Assembly (NCBI GenBank): GCA_027002405.1
Contig: JALWZT010000241.1
Location: 1-48,438, forward strand
DNA: 48,438 nt
DNA from: Anaerolineae bacterium
Lineage (GTDB): Bacteria; Chloroflexota; Anaerolineae; J102
Direction of reading: 5' to 3'
The position numbers were made by a program, and so were the translations under genes. Numbering within the stretch: position 1 is the stretch's first letter; every line of letters begins with the position of its first letter. This document shows positions 34,724 through 42,187 of this stretch, in pieces. The notes beneath the pieces were generated by a model that worked only from the letters and a program-made list of their open reading frames with translations, ran no database searches and had not been told where the DNA came from.

Positions 34724-35947
34724 ATGCCCGACATCTCCCACATCCGAGCGGATTTTCCCATCCTTCACCAGGAAGTCCACGGTAAACCTCTGGTCTACCT
34801 GGACAACACCGCCACCTCCCAAAAGCCCCGGCAGGTCATCGAAACCCTGGAACGGTATTACCGCCAGGACAATGCCAATGTCCATCGTGGGGTTCATGCC
34901 CTGGCGGAACGAGCCACCGCGGCCTATGAACAGGCCCGGTTGAAGGTCGCTCGCTTCATCCACGCGGCCACGCCCAAAGAGATCGTGTTCGTGCGCAACA
35001 CCACCGAGGCCATCAATCTGGTGGCCAATGCCTGGGGCCGGGCCAACCTGGGCCCGGGCGACGAGGTGCTCATCACCGAAATGGAGCACCACTCCAACAT
35101 CGTGCCCTGGCAGTTGGTGACCCAGGCCACGGGCGCAACCCTGCGCTATGTGCCCATCACCGACGCGGGCGAGCTGGATTTCGAGGCCCTGGATTCGCTG
35201 CTGACGGAACGCACGAAGCTCTTTGCGTTTACGGCCATGTCCAACGTGCTGGGCACCATCAACCCCCTGGCGGAGCTGATCGAAAAAGCCCACGCGGTGG
35301 GTGCGTTGACGCTGGTGGATGGCGCCCAGAGCGTGCCCCATCTCGCTACCGATGTCCAGGCCCTGGACGTAGACTTCCTCGCTTTTTCCGGGCACAAGAT
35401 GCTGGGGCCCACGGGCGTGGGCGTCCTCTACGGGAAGCGGGCGCTGCTGGAGGCCATGCCCCCCTTCCTGGGTGGGGGCGAGATGATCCGGGAGGTCTTC
35501 ATGGACCGCAGCACCTGGAACACGGTGCCCCACAAGTTCGAGGCGGGCACCCCGGCCATTGCCGAAGCCATCGCCCTGGGCGCGGCCGTGGATTATCTCA
35601 CCGACCTGGGCATGGACTGGGTCCTGGCCCATGAGCGGGAGATAGTGGCCTATGCCTGGGAGCGGCTTTCGGCCATCGAGGGATTGCGCATCCTGGGCCC
35701 GGAGCCCGACCGCCGTGGGGGTCTCCTGGCCTTTGTGTTGGCAGGCGTCCACCCCCACGACATCGCCACGGTGCTGGACCTGCACGGCGTGGCTGTACGC
35801 GCGGGGCACCACTGCGCCCAGCCCGTGCACGATCATTTTGGCGTTCCTGCCACCACCCGGGCCAGCTTCTACATCTACAACACGAAGGAAGAAGTGGACA
35901 TCCTGGCCGAGGCCCTGGAACGGGCCCGGGCCATGTTTACATTCTAA
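34724..35947 (+). CDS. sufS: Group II cysteine desulfurase SufS
   Basis: PLP enzyme that takes sulfur from cysteine and passes it to SufU. 407 residues from ATG 34724; the 43-residue upstream extension is translated hexamer repeat (PILILI). The N-terminal segment RADFPILHQEVHGKPLVYLDNTATSQKP is typical. The PLP lysine is in LAFSGHKMLGPTGVGVLYG. The catalytic cysteine loop is VRAGHHCAQPVHDHF near residue 360, and the STWN-type C-terminal region follows. Conserved His in TEMEHHSNIVPWQ stacks on PLP. It pairs with sufU downstream, as in Bacillota. No SD is visible because the repeat sits there. Confidence 0.95.
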   Translation: MPDISHIRADFPILHQEVHGKPLVYLDNTATSQKPRQVIETLERYYRQDNANVHRGVHALAERATAAYEQARLKVARFIHAATPKEIVFVRNTTEAINLVANAWGRANLGPGDEVLITEMEHHSNIVPWQLVTQATGATLRYVPITDAGELDFEALDSLLTERTKLFAFTAMSNVLGTINPLAELIEKAHAVGALTLVDGAQSVPHLATDVQALDVDFLAFSGHKMLGPTGVGVLYGKRALLEAMPPFLGGGEMIREVFMDRSTWNTVPHKFEAGTPAIAEAIALGAAVDYLTDLGMDWVLAHEREIVAYAWERLSAIEGLRILGPEPDRRGGLLAFVLAGVHPHDIATVLDLHGVAVRAGHHCAQPVHDHFGVPATTRASFYIYNTKEEVDILAEALERARAMFTF

Positions 35948-35972
35948 TCCGTTGTGATGCCTGGAGGTTTCT

Positions 35973-36197
35973 ATGCAACGCGTTTTTATGGCTTACATTG
36001 AATATGATCCCGAGACAGAACTCTATGTCGGATTGATCCCCGGTGTTCCTGGCGCTCACACCCAGGCCGCGAACCTTGATGAATTGCACCATAATCTCAA
36101 AGAGGTTTTAGAGCTTTGTCTGGAAGAACTGGATGAAAGCCAGGAAGAAATGCTCCCTTATTTTGTAGGCGTCCAGCAAATTGAGGTGGCGGCATGA
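35973..36197 (+). CDS. hicB: HicB-like antitoxin
   Basis: A 74-residue protein with the HicB N-terminal fold (YIEYDPETELYVGLIPGVPGAHTQAANLDELHHNLKEVLELCLEE), which binds and neutralises HicA. It has the partial RNase H-like beta-alpha layout but no C-terminal DNA-binding helix-turn-helix or ribbon-helix-helix, so it is a short HicB. GGAGG lies five bases before the ATG. It starts 25 bases after sufS and overlaps hicA by four bases (antitoxin first). Confidence 0.8.
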   Translation: MQRVFMAYIEYDPETELYVGLIPGVPGAHTQAANLDELHHNLKEVLELCLEELDESQEEMLPYFVGVQQIEVAA

Positions 36198-36385
36198 GTC
36201 GACGGTTGCCCTTGGTGGATGCAAAGACCATGGAAAAAGTGCTGTTTGCCCTTGGCTTTACTTTGATCCGCCAAAAAGGCAGCCATGCATTCTATCGACA
36301 TTCTGACGGTCGCACGACTACTCTCCCTCATCAAGATATCTGTATCAAAGATCGCCATAGCGCGGCTTCCTTAGCTCCGCCATGA
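36194..36385 (+). pseudogene. hicA: HicA-like toxin with replaced C-terminus
   Basis: A 63-residue HicA-type dsRBD-fold mRNA interferase. The core is intact: KTMEKVLFALGFTLIRQKGSHAFYRHSDGRTTTLPHQ, with the catalytic His31 in GSH. The family normally continues after the PHH-like motif with a lysine-rich strand and a final helix. Here residues 51-63 (CIKDRHSAASLAPP region) are the antisense of the end of the neighbouring antitoxin gene. The toxin therefore lost its last secondary-structure element by a junction at about 36340. It is probably inactive, but this cannot be proved from sequence. Confidence 0.65.
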
Positions 36386-36584
36386 TTTCTTCAACAGAGC
36401 GTGGGTCATCGGCCCACATGCCAAAAGTCGGATGATCTTTCGAAATAAATTTCTTCTTTGTGCGGATCGGGACAATCACTCCCTTCAACTGCCCGCGATA
36501 GAATACCGGAACCTCCTCGTTCCTTTCCAGCGCTTCCAACACCTCTTCCATGTCGACGTTCAGTTCAAGGACCGTTGATGTCAT
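36345..36584 (-). CDS. Phd/YefM-like orphan antitoxin
   Basis: A 79-residue protein from ATG 36584 (AGAAGGAGG with five-base spacing). The N-terminus is the Phd pattern: STVLELNVDMEEVLEALERNEEVPVFYRGQLKGVIVP, a DNA-binding N-terminal strand-helix that also binds the toxin through its C-terminal tail (DDPRSVEEIMAELRKPRYGDL). No toxin gene follows. Its 3' end overlaps hicA by 41 bases in antisense. A perfect-consensus promoter and a palindrome lie upstream. It may be kept as a repressor or remain as a relic. Confidence 0.75.
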   Translation of the reverse strand: MTSTVLELNVDMEEVLEALERNEEVPVFYRGQLKGVIVPIRTKKKFISKDHPTFGMWADDPRSVEEIMAELRKPRYGDL

Positions 36585-36608
36585 AAAAACCTCCTTCTGG
36601 CTACTCTC

Positions 36609-36637
36609 ATTATAGAAGCACTTATTGACTTTGTCAA
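36609..36637 (-). promoter_or_regulatory. Consensus promoter with overlapping palindromic operator
   Basis: On the minus strand TTGACA (36637-36632), 17 bases and TATAAT (36614-36609) match both consensus hexamers exactly. The perfect palindrome TTGACTTTGTCAA at 36625-36637 overlaps the -35, as expected for an autoregulated Phd operator. Confidence 0.75.
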
Positions 36638-36649
36638 AGGCCATCCAAC

Positions 36650-37051
36650 ATGGACGATTTTTATCGCGAAAACATTCTCGACCACTACAAATACCCCAGC
36701 TTCAAAGGCCATCTCGAAAACCCGGATATCAAATTCCGCGATGTCAATCCCTATTGCGGGGATGACATCACCTTCGAGCTGAAGATTGAAGATGATAAAG
36801 TCGTGGATGTGGCCTTCCACGGCCAGGGCTGCGCCATCAGCATGGCCTCGGCCGACATGCTGGCCGCAGAGCTGCTGGGCAAAAGCCTGGATGAAGTCAA
36901 GGCCATGAACAAGCAATTCATCCTGGACATGCTGGGCATCCCCATCGGCCCGGTGCGGCTGAAATGCGCGCTCCTGCCCCTGAAGGTGGTCAAGGCGGGC
37001 GTGTGGGGCCTGGACGCGTGGGAGCGGGAACAGGAGGAGGACGCGTCGTAG
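36650..37051 (+). CDS. sufU: SufU-type Fe-S assembly sulfur-transfer/scaffold protein
   Basis: A 133-residue IscU-like protein that accepts sulfur from SufS. The three conserved cysteines sit in NPYCGDD, FHGQGCAISMASADML and VRLKCALLPL, with the conserved Asp after the first. The start YRENILDHYKYP is typical of SufU. Length and motifs match the Zn-binding group that stimulates SufS. No Shine-Dalgarno or promoter is evident on the plus strand. The divergent antitoxin gene starts 65 bases away, so this gene probably depends on read-through from sufS past hicBA. Confidence 0.93.
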   Translation: MDDFYRENILDHYKYPSFKGHLENPDIKFRDVNPYCGDDITFELKIEDDKVVDVAFHGQGCAISMASADMLAAELLGKSLDEVKAMNKQFILDMLGIPIGPVRLKCALLPLKVVKAGVWGLDAWEREQEEDAS

Positions 37052-38060
37052 GCGCCACGAACGACGGTTCGCCGATACGAATGAAAACGCCTCGCAGCCA
37101 GGCTGGCGGACCGTGAAACGTGATGCGTAATGCGTAATGCGTAAGGTTCTCACGTTTCACGTTTCACGCATCACGCCCGTTGTCGTCTCGCTCAACGTCG
37201 GCCTGGCGATCTTAATCCTAATCCTGATCCGAATCCTATTTACATAGCAGACATTTGGCGTCGTTTAGCCGAGCGAAGTGGCGTCTGCCACGCCCGCCCG
37301 GCGATGAAGTCGCCGGGCTACAGAACGGCGCCGGATAATTCCGGCTAGCCCCACGGCGCTGTTTCTTCTGCTCGGAGCTAAACCTCCGAGCTACGGATAC
37401 GAAGCCCTGCGGACTGGCCACGGGAGCCCCGAAGGGGCTTTGTACGCCTAGCCTGAGGGTTCAGCCTCGGGCGCTAAGAAACGGCGCCGGATGATTCCGA
37501 CTAGCCCCGCAACTGATTACTGATAACTGATCACTGATTACTCTATTTCCAAAGCAGTCACAACGAACGGCAGTTCGCCGATACGAATGAAAACGCCTCG
37601 CGGCCAAGTTGGCGCGGGAAGCCGAGTTCGTGATGCGTAATACGTAATGCGTAATGAGCTCACGTTTCACGTTTCACGCATCACGCCCGTTGGTGCCTCG
37701 CTCAACATTGTCCTGACGATCTCAATCCTAATCCTGATCCGAATCCTATTTACAAAGCAGACATTTGGCGTCGTTTAGCCGAGCGAAGTGGCATCTGCCA
37801 CGCCCGCCCGGCGATGAAGTCGCCGGGCTACAGAACGGCGCCGGATAATTCCGGCTAGCCCCACGGCGCTGTTTCTTCTGCTCGGAGCTAAACCTCCGAG
37901 CTACGGATACGAAGCCCTGCGGACTGGCCACGGGAGCCCCGAAGGGGCTTTGTACGCCTAGCCTGAGGGTTCAGCCTCGGGCGCTAAGAAACGGCGCCGG
38001 ATGATTCCGACTAGCCCCGCAACTGATTACTGATAACTGATCACTGATTACTCTATTTCC
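37052..38060. repeat. Tandem duplication of a 506-base composite repeat between sufU and sufT
   Basis: The block from about 37052 to 37556 is repeated at 37557-38067. Each copy holds an inverted scaffold unit (GTAATGC/CACGTTT heptad hairpin, AATCCT hexamers, edge TTTACA(T/A)AGCAG), then ACATTTGGCGTCGTTTAGCC, several GC hairpins (CGGCGATGAAGTCGCCGGGC, GGAGCTAAACCTCC, GAGCCCCGAAGGGGCTTTGT), and a TGATNAC heptad array ending TATTTCCAAAGCAG. The 3' part of the two copies (37215-37556 and 37721-38067) differs at only a few positions. There is no gene. Confidence 0.92.
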
Positions 38061-38070
38061 AAAGCAGGAG
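38061..38070 (+). promoter_or_regulatory. Shine-Dalgarno built on a repeat edge
   Basis: AAAGCAGGAG, 10 bases before ATG 38081 (16 before 38087). AAAGCAG is the repeat family's edge; GAG is outside it. Confidence 0.6.
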
Positions 38071-38080
38071 CCCCCCAACC

Positions 38081-38395
38081 ATGCCCATGCCAACCATCGA
38101 AGAAATCAAAGAAGCTCTGAAAACCGTCAAAGACCCAGAACTTCACATTGATGTGGTGAATCTGGGCCTTATTTACGATATTCGTATTGATGAGGAAAAA
38201 CAATCGGTGGATGTGGATATGACCCTGACCGCGCCCGGATGCCCGGCCGGGCCGCAGATCCTCACCGATGCCTACTACACCATCCAGCGCAATTTCCCAG
38301 AGGTCAAAGATATCAACATCAATCTGGTGTGGGTGCCTTTCTGGAACCCAGAGATGATGAGCGATGAGGCCAAGGAGATGCTGGGCTACTTCTAA
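38081..38395 (+). CDS. sufT: SufT/MIP18-family Fe-S maturation protein
   Basis: A 104-residue DUF59/MIP18 protein, an auxiliary factor in Fe-S protein maturation. TIEEIKEALKTVKDPELHIDVVNLGLIYDIRID is the family's N-terminal helix plus DPE(L/I) motif. TAPGCPAGPQILTDAY carries the conserved Cys, and VKDININLVWVPFWNPEMMSDEAKEMLGY is the standard end. ATG 38087 is an alternative start. Its separation from sufU by a kilobase of repeats is unusual for this gene order. It converges with, and overlaps by four bases, the MBL gene on the other strand. Confidence 0.9.
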   Translation: MPMPTIEEIKEALKTVKDPELHIDVVNLGLIYDIRIDEEKQSVDVDMTLTAPGCPAGPQILTDAYYTIQRNFPEVKDININLVWVPFWNPEMMSDEAKEMLGYF

Positions 38396-39294
38396 ATCGT
38401 CATGCCTTCCACCTTGCGGAAGTAACGCAGCACGCCCGTGACGTTCATGTAGCTGGGCACCACCACCTCGTAGCGGTGGACCCCCTCCTCGTCCACCCCC
38501 TCGGCCCGGGCCTGGTCCGCCAGCCAGCCGGGCAGGGCCGCCATCAAAGCGTCCGCGGTATCCCCGGCTTTGACCCGCTCCCGCAGATAGTCGGTGAGTT
38601 GGTCCAGTTTCGTGAGCACCTGATCAAAGTGGGCGTCCACATCCTGGAAGGGCCCAAAATGGGTGGGGACAACTCGGTCCGGTTTCATGGCCCGCAGTTT
38701 TTCCACACTTTCTTTCCATAGGGTGAGATGAAATTCAGGGGGAGGGGTGGGCAGGCGGATGTGGTCGTAACCGGGCAGCCGCACCGCGGCCACATCCCCT
38801 GTGAAGCAGGTGCCATCATCCAGCCAGTAGGCCATGTGATGATAGGCATGGCCCGGGGTGTCGATGGCTTTGACCGGGATTCCCGCGGCGTCGATGATGT
38901 CACCATCCTGCAAGATTCGCACCTGGGATTCGGGAACGGGCAGGAATTCCCCCCACAGGGGTTCCATTTGGTCGCCGTAGATACGTGCGGCCGAAGCCAG
39001 CAGCTTGGTGGGGTTGATCATATGGGGCGCGCCCACATGATGGACATGGACGGTCGCGCCCGTCAGCCGGGCCATCCGCCCTGCCGCGCCCGCATGGTCC
39101 AGATGAATATGGGTGAGAAGGATGTCGGTGATCTCCTCCAGCGCGATGCCCAGGCGCTCAAGGCCCTGAAGCAGATGGTCCAGGGTGGAACCCGGGCCGG
39201 TTTCGATGAGGGCCACTCCCTTCGGCCCGCGCAAAACATAGCTGGCAATGATCTCCTTTTCGCCTTGAAAGTGCAGATCAATGATTTCGAACAT
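38392..39294 (-). CDS. Metallo-beta-lactamase-fold hydrolase
   Basis: A 300-residue MBL-fold protein. The metal motif is THIHLDHAG (H-x-H-x-D-H), with a further His in DTPGHAYHHMAYWL, Asp in TGDVAAVRL and His in VVPTHFGPF. The C-terminal helices (LTKLDQLTDYLRERVKAGDTADALMAALPGWLADQ) resemble glyoxalase II-like or thioesterase-like MBL proteins. The start at 39294 has GGAGG eight bases upstream. The longer frame reads simple repeats and is rejected. It is the last gene of cmk-plsC-MBL and starts on the last base of the plsC stop. The substrate is unknown. Confidence 0.85.
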   Translation of the reverse strand: MFEIIDLHFQGEKEIIASYVLRGPKGVALIETGPGSTLDHLLQGLERLGIALEEITDILLTHIHLDHAGAAGRMARLTGATVHVHHVGAPHMINPTKLLASAARIYGDQMEPLWGEFLPVPESQVRILQDGDIIDAAGIPVKAIDTPGHAYHHMAYWLDDGTCFTGDVAAVRLPGYDHIRLPTPPPEFHLTLWKESVEKLRAMKPDRVVPTHFGPFQDVDAHFDQVLTKLDQLTDYLRERVKAGDTADALMAALPGWLADQARAEGVDEEGVHRYEVVVPSYMNVTGVLRYFRKVEGMTI

Positions 39295-40019
39295 CACAAA
39301 TCCTCCACATATGGGGATGGGGATGGGGATGGGGGCGTGGCATAGACACCACGCATGGATGGGGGCAGGCATTGGGCGAGGCGCCGCATGGCATAATCGG
39401 TGACCACCTCTTCGGCCTGCTGACGGGACATGGTGGAAGGCAGATGGAAGCGATAAGGGCGACCAAAGCGATAATGCACCAGAGGGCGATGCAGGCGCTT
39501 GAGGCTACCCGGAAAAGCCCGTGTGCCCCATACGCCCACGGGCATGAGGACAGGCCGGGTACGGTAGACCAAAAACCCCAATCCCTTTTCTGCAGGGATG
39601 AGCTGGCCTGTGGGGGAGCGGGTGCCTTCCGGGGCGAGGAGGAGGGCATAGCCCGCCTGCAACACGGCCAGGGCCGCGCGCAGGGCAGGGATATCGGGCG
39701 CGCCCCGCTTGACAAAGATGGCCCCATGGGAACCGATGGCCCAACCCACGAAAAAGGCATCTTCCAGCTCTGCCTTGGCCACCGGGACCACATAGCGAAT
39801 CCCTCGGGTGCGGGCCATGAGCGCGAAAGGGTCCAGATAGTGGATGTGGTTGTAGTAGAGGATGAGAGGGCCGGTACGAGGCATCCTTTCGAGCCCCTGG
39901 ACATCCGCGCGAAGGAGGATTTTATCCAGCAGGGCCACAAAGTGGATCCAAAAGGTGGTTTGCCAGCGTTTCGGAGCCTGGGGTGATGCCACCCAACGGT
40001 AGTCACGGGATGATGTCAT
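39294..40019 (-). CDS. 1-acyl-sn-glycerol-3-phosphate acyltransferase (PlsC-like)
   Basis: Makes phosphatidic acid from lysophosphatidic acid at the membrane. 241 residues. The catalytic H-x4-D is in YYNHIHYLDPFALMA, and the acceptor-binding EGTR is in LAPEGTRSPTGQLIP. VKRGAPDIPALRAALAVLQ lies between them. The C-terminal tail PPSPSPSPYVEDL is coded by a CCCCAT repeat (39306-39338), so part of the tail is translated simple repeat. It overlaps cmk by four bases. Other lysophospholipid acyltransferases of the same superfamily are possible. Confidence 0.87.
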   Translation of the reverse strand: MTSSRDYRWVASPQAPKRWQTTFWIHFVALLDKILLRADVQGLERMPRTGPLILYYNHIHYLDPFALMARTRGIRYVVPVAKAELEDAFFVGWAIGSHGAIFVKRGAPDIPALRAALAVLQAGYALLLAPEGTRSPTGQLIPAEKGLGFLVYRTRPVLMPVGVWGTRAFPGSLKRLHRPLVHYRFGRPYRFHLPSTMSRQQAEEVVTDYAMRRLAQCLPPSMRGVYATPPSPSPSPYVEDL

Positions 40020-40720
40020 GAGCCATCCGTGGTGCGAAATCGTTCCCGGGCCAGGCGCACGATGCGATCCACGACCTGTTCGATGGTCATCTCATCGGTG
40101 TGAATGACGACCGCGTCATCGGGGATGCGCAGGGGCGCGGTGGCGCGGGTGCTGTCGATTTTATCACGATGACGCACACCGGCCAAGACCGCCTGGTAAT
40201 CGGGATGTTCGCCTCGGGCTTCCATCTCCAGGCAGCGGCGCCGGGCCCGGACCTCGGGCGAGGCATCCAGGTAAATTTTAAGCCCGGCTTCGGGAAAGAC
40301 CACGGTACCGATGTCCCGGCCGGCCATGACCACCCGGCCCTGTTGCGCGATCCGGCGCTGTTGGGCCTTCAAGGCCTGGCGCACCCCCGGGTAAGCGCTT
40401 ACCGTGGAAACATGCGCATTCACGGCATCGCTGCGTAGCTCCCAGGTCACATCCTGGCCGTCGATGAGGACTGTGTAAGGCCGGCCATCGGCCTGGGTGG
40501 CAGGGATGAGATCGATGCGGATGGTGCGGGCCAGGGCTTCCACCCGGGCTTCATCTTCGATGGGAACGCCCCGCTGCAATGCGGCCAGGGTCACGGCCCG
40601 GTAGAGAGCTCCGGTATCGAAAAAGAGAAAGCCGAGTTTTTGGGCAACCCCTTTGCCCACGGTACTTTTGCCCGCGGCCGCGGGCCCGTCGATGGTAATG
40701 ACTGGTGGTGATGAGAGCAT
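40016..40720 (-). CDS. cmk: Cytidylate kinase
   Basis: Phosphorylates CMP/dCMP. 234 residues, normal length. The P-loop is IDGPAAAGKSTVGKGVAQKLGFLFFDTGALYRAVTLAAL at about 9-45. RIAQQGRVVMAGRDIGTVVFPEAGLKIYLDASPEVRARRR contains the conserved GRDIGT and lid arginines. RDKIDSTRATAPLRIPDDAVVIHTDEMTIEQVVDRI is the usual CMP-kinase ending. It is the first gene of the cmk-plsC-MBL set; cmk next to plsC is common in Chloroflexota and Bacillota. AAGG four bases before the ATG is a weak ribosome-binding site. Confidence 0.95.
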   Translation of the reverse strand: MLSSPPVITIDGPAAAGKSTVGKGVAQKLGFLFFDTGALYRAVTLAALQRGVPIEDEARVEALARTIRIDLIPATQADGRPYTVLIDGQDVTWELRSDAVNAHVSTVSAYPGVRQALKAQQRRIAQQGRVVMAGRDIGTVVFPEAGLKIYLDASPEVRARRRCLEMEARGEHPDYQAVLAGVRHRDKIDSTRATAPLRIPDDAVVIHTDEMTIEQVVDRIVRLARERFRTTDGS

Positions 40721-40933
40721 AATACCTTATCAATGGAATGCTTGTTCGCTGGGTAAGAAAATATCTCACATAAAGACGCAGAGCGTAAAGGGAATCAGGT
40801 AGCAAGTGGCAAGTCGCAAGTGGCAAGTGGAGAGAACGCAGATTGACGCAGATGCAACGCAGATTGACGCAGATGTTCGTCATGCTGAGCGACCGAAGCG
40901 AGCGCCATGCCGTGGTCTTTGCGCTACGCTAGA
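40721..40933. repeat. Heptad array, CGCAGAT array and left half of a hairpin module
   Basis: 40802-40830 is a GCAAGTG heptad array. 40835-40875 is CGCAGATTGA 11-mers. 40879-40933 is the left part of the TCATGCTGAGCGACCGAAG hairpin module, cut after CTAGA. Upstream of 40800 I see nothing. Confidence 0.85.
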
Positions 40934-41161
40934 ACTTGTTATGAACTTATCGCCAGTTTCACGCCATTTTGTGGATGGCGGGCGTTTCAATTCGCCACGG
41001 ATGACGCTGATGCGACGGATCGACACGGATTTTTTGGAAAAAAGCATGGTATCTGTTTGAAAAATCCGCGAAAATCTGCTTTATCCGCGTTATCCGCGGC
41101 CAATTCCAACCTCCGATGCGGCGATCCTGAGCTTTGAGGGAAGCAAAGTGCATAACAGCCT
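40934..41161. mobile_element. MITE-like nested insertion
   Basis: A 228-base segment that splits the hairpin module. CTAGA occurs just before it (40929-40933) and just after it (41162-41166), while uninterrupted modules have a single CTAGA, so a 5-bp target duplication is likely. Near its ends TGTTATG and CATAACA are inverted. It has no credible ORF. Its left 50 bases recur at 13321. Confidence 0.6.
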
Positions 41162-41460
41162 CTAGATTCCTCGGTCGCTTCGCTCCCTCGGAATGACGTT
41201 GCAAGGCGCTACTGAACACTGATTACTGAACACTGATCACTGATTACTCTATTTACAAAGCAGTCGCCACGAGCGGCGGCTCGCCGATACCAAGGAAAAC
41301 GCCTCGCGGCCAGGTTGGCGGTCTTGAAACGTAATGCGTAATGCGTGATGCGTAAGGCTCTCACGTTTCACGTTTCACGCATCACGCCCGTTGTCGTCTC
41401 GCTCAACATTGTCCTGACGATCTCAATCCTAATCCTGATCCTAATCCTATTGACAAAGCA
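41162..41460. repeat. Right half of the hairpin module, heptads and a scaffold unit
   Basis: CTAGATTCCTCGGTCGC continues the split module. An ACTGANCACTG heptad array (41210-41248) comes next. An inverted scaffold unit (41262-41462) with GAGCGGCGGCTC, a GTAATGC/CACGTTT heptad hairpin and AATCCT hexamers follows. It ends in TATTGACAAAGCAG inside the rluB-like stop region. Confidence 0.85.
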
Positions 41461-42187
41461 GTCCCTGGCGTTGGCGTTTGCTGGCCAGGCGCCATTGGCC
41501 CGGCTTGAGATCGCCGATATGAAGGGTGGCTATCCGTACCCGCACCAGGCGACGGACCTGCAAGCCCACGGCCTGGCACATGCGCCGGACCTGCCGATTG
41601 CGCCCTTCGTGCAGGATGAAGACAAGCCAGGTGTGCCGGGGGTCCTGGTGAATCCAAAAACGTTGCTGAGGCGGGATTTTGCCCAGCACCCGCACCTGGG
41701 CCCGGGCCGGACCATCTTCCAGCAGCACGCCCCGCCGTAGCTTCCGCAATGTCCCCTCCGGGACTTCCCCTGCCACCTGCACCCAGTATTCCTTTTCGTG
41801 TTGGAAGGAAGGATGGGTGAGGCGCTGGGTCAGTTGGCCGTCGTCGGTGAGCAGCATCAGGCCTTCGCTTTGAAAATCCAAACGGCCTACAGGATGCAAA
41901 CGATGGAAGCGGGCCGGGATCAGGTCGTAGATGGTGGGACGGCCTTGGGGATCGTGGCGGCTGGTGAGATAGCCCGGAGGTTTGTTCAAGAGGAGATAGG
42001 TCGCGGTTGGGGAGGGAGGATGAATGACACGGCCATCCACGGTGACCCGATCGCGGTGGGGATCGATCTGGATGCCCATGTCCCGTACCACGCGCTGGTT
42101 GACGCGCACCCGCCCGGCCGCGATGAGGCGGTCCGCACCACGGCGGGAAGCCACACCAGCCTGGGCCAGGAATTTATTGAGTCGCAT
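41447..42187 (-). CDS. RluB/RsuA-family 23S/16S rRNA pseudouridine synthase
   Basis: A 246-residue enzyme that isomerises a uridine in rRNA. The S4 RNA-binding domain is at 1-60 (MRLNKFLAQAGVASRRGADRLI). The catalytic Asp104 is in VGRLDFQSEGLMLLTDDGQL. LLLNKPPGYLTSRHDPQGRPTIYDLIP and ILHEGRNRQVRRMCQAVGL are RluB/RsuA motifs. The start at 42187 overlaps the carboxypeptidase gene by 14 bases. The C-terminal KRQRQGLLCQ and the stop come partly from the neighbouring repeat edge, so the native end may have been replaced. RluB (23S U2605) is the likelier of the two on length. Confidence 0.88.
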   Translation of the reverse strand: MRLNKFLAQAGVASRRGADRLIAAGRVRVNQRVVRDMGIQIDPHRDRVTVDGRVIHPPSPTATYLLLNKPPGYLTSRHDPQGRPTIYDLIPARFHRLHPVGRLDFQSEGLMLLTDDGQLTQRLTHPSFQHEKEYWVQVAGEVPEGTLRKLRRGVLLEDGPARAQVRVLGKIPPQQRFWIHQDPRHTWLVFILHEGRNRQVRRMCQAVGLQVRRLVRVRIATLHIGDLKPGQWRLASKRQRQGLLCQ

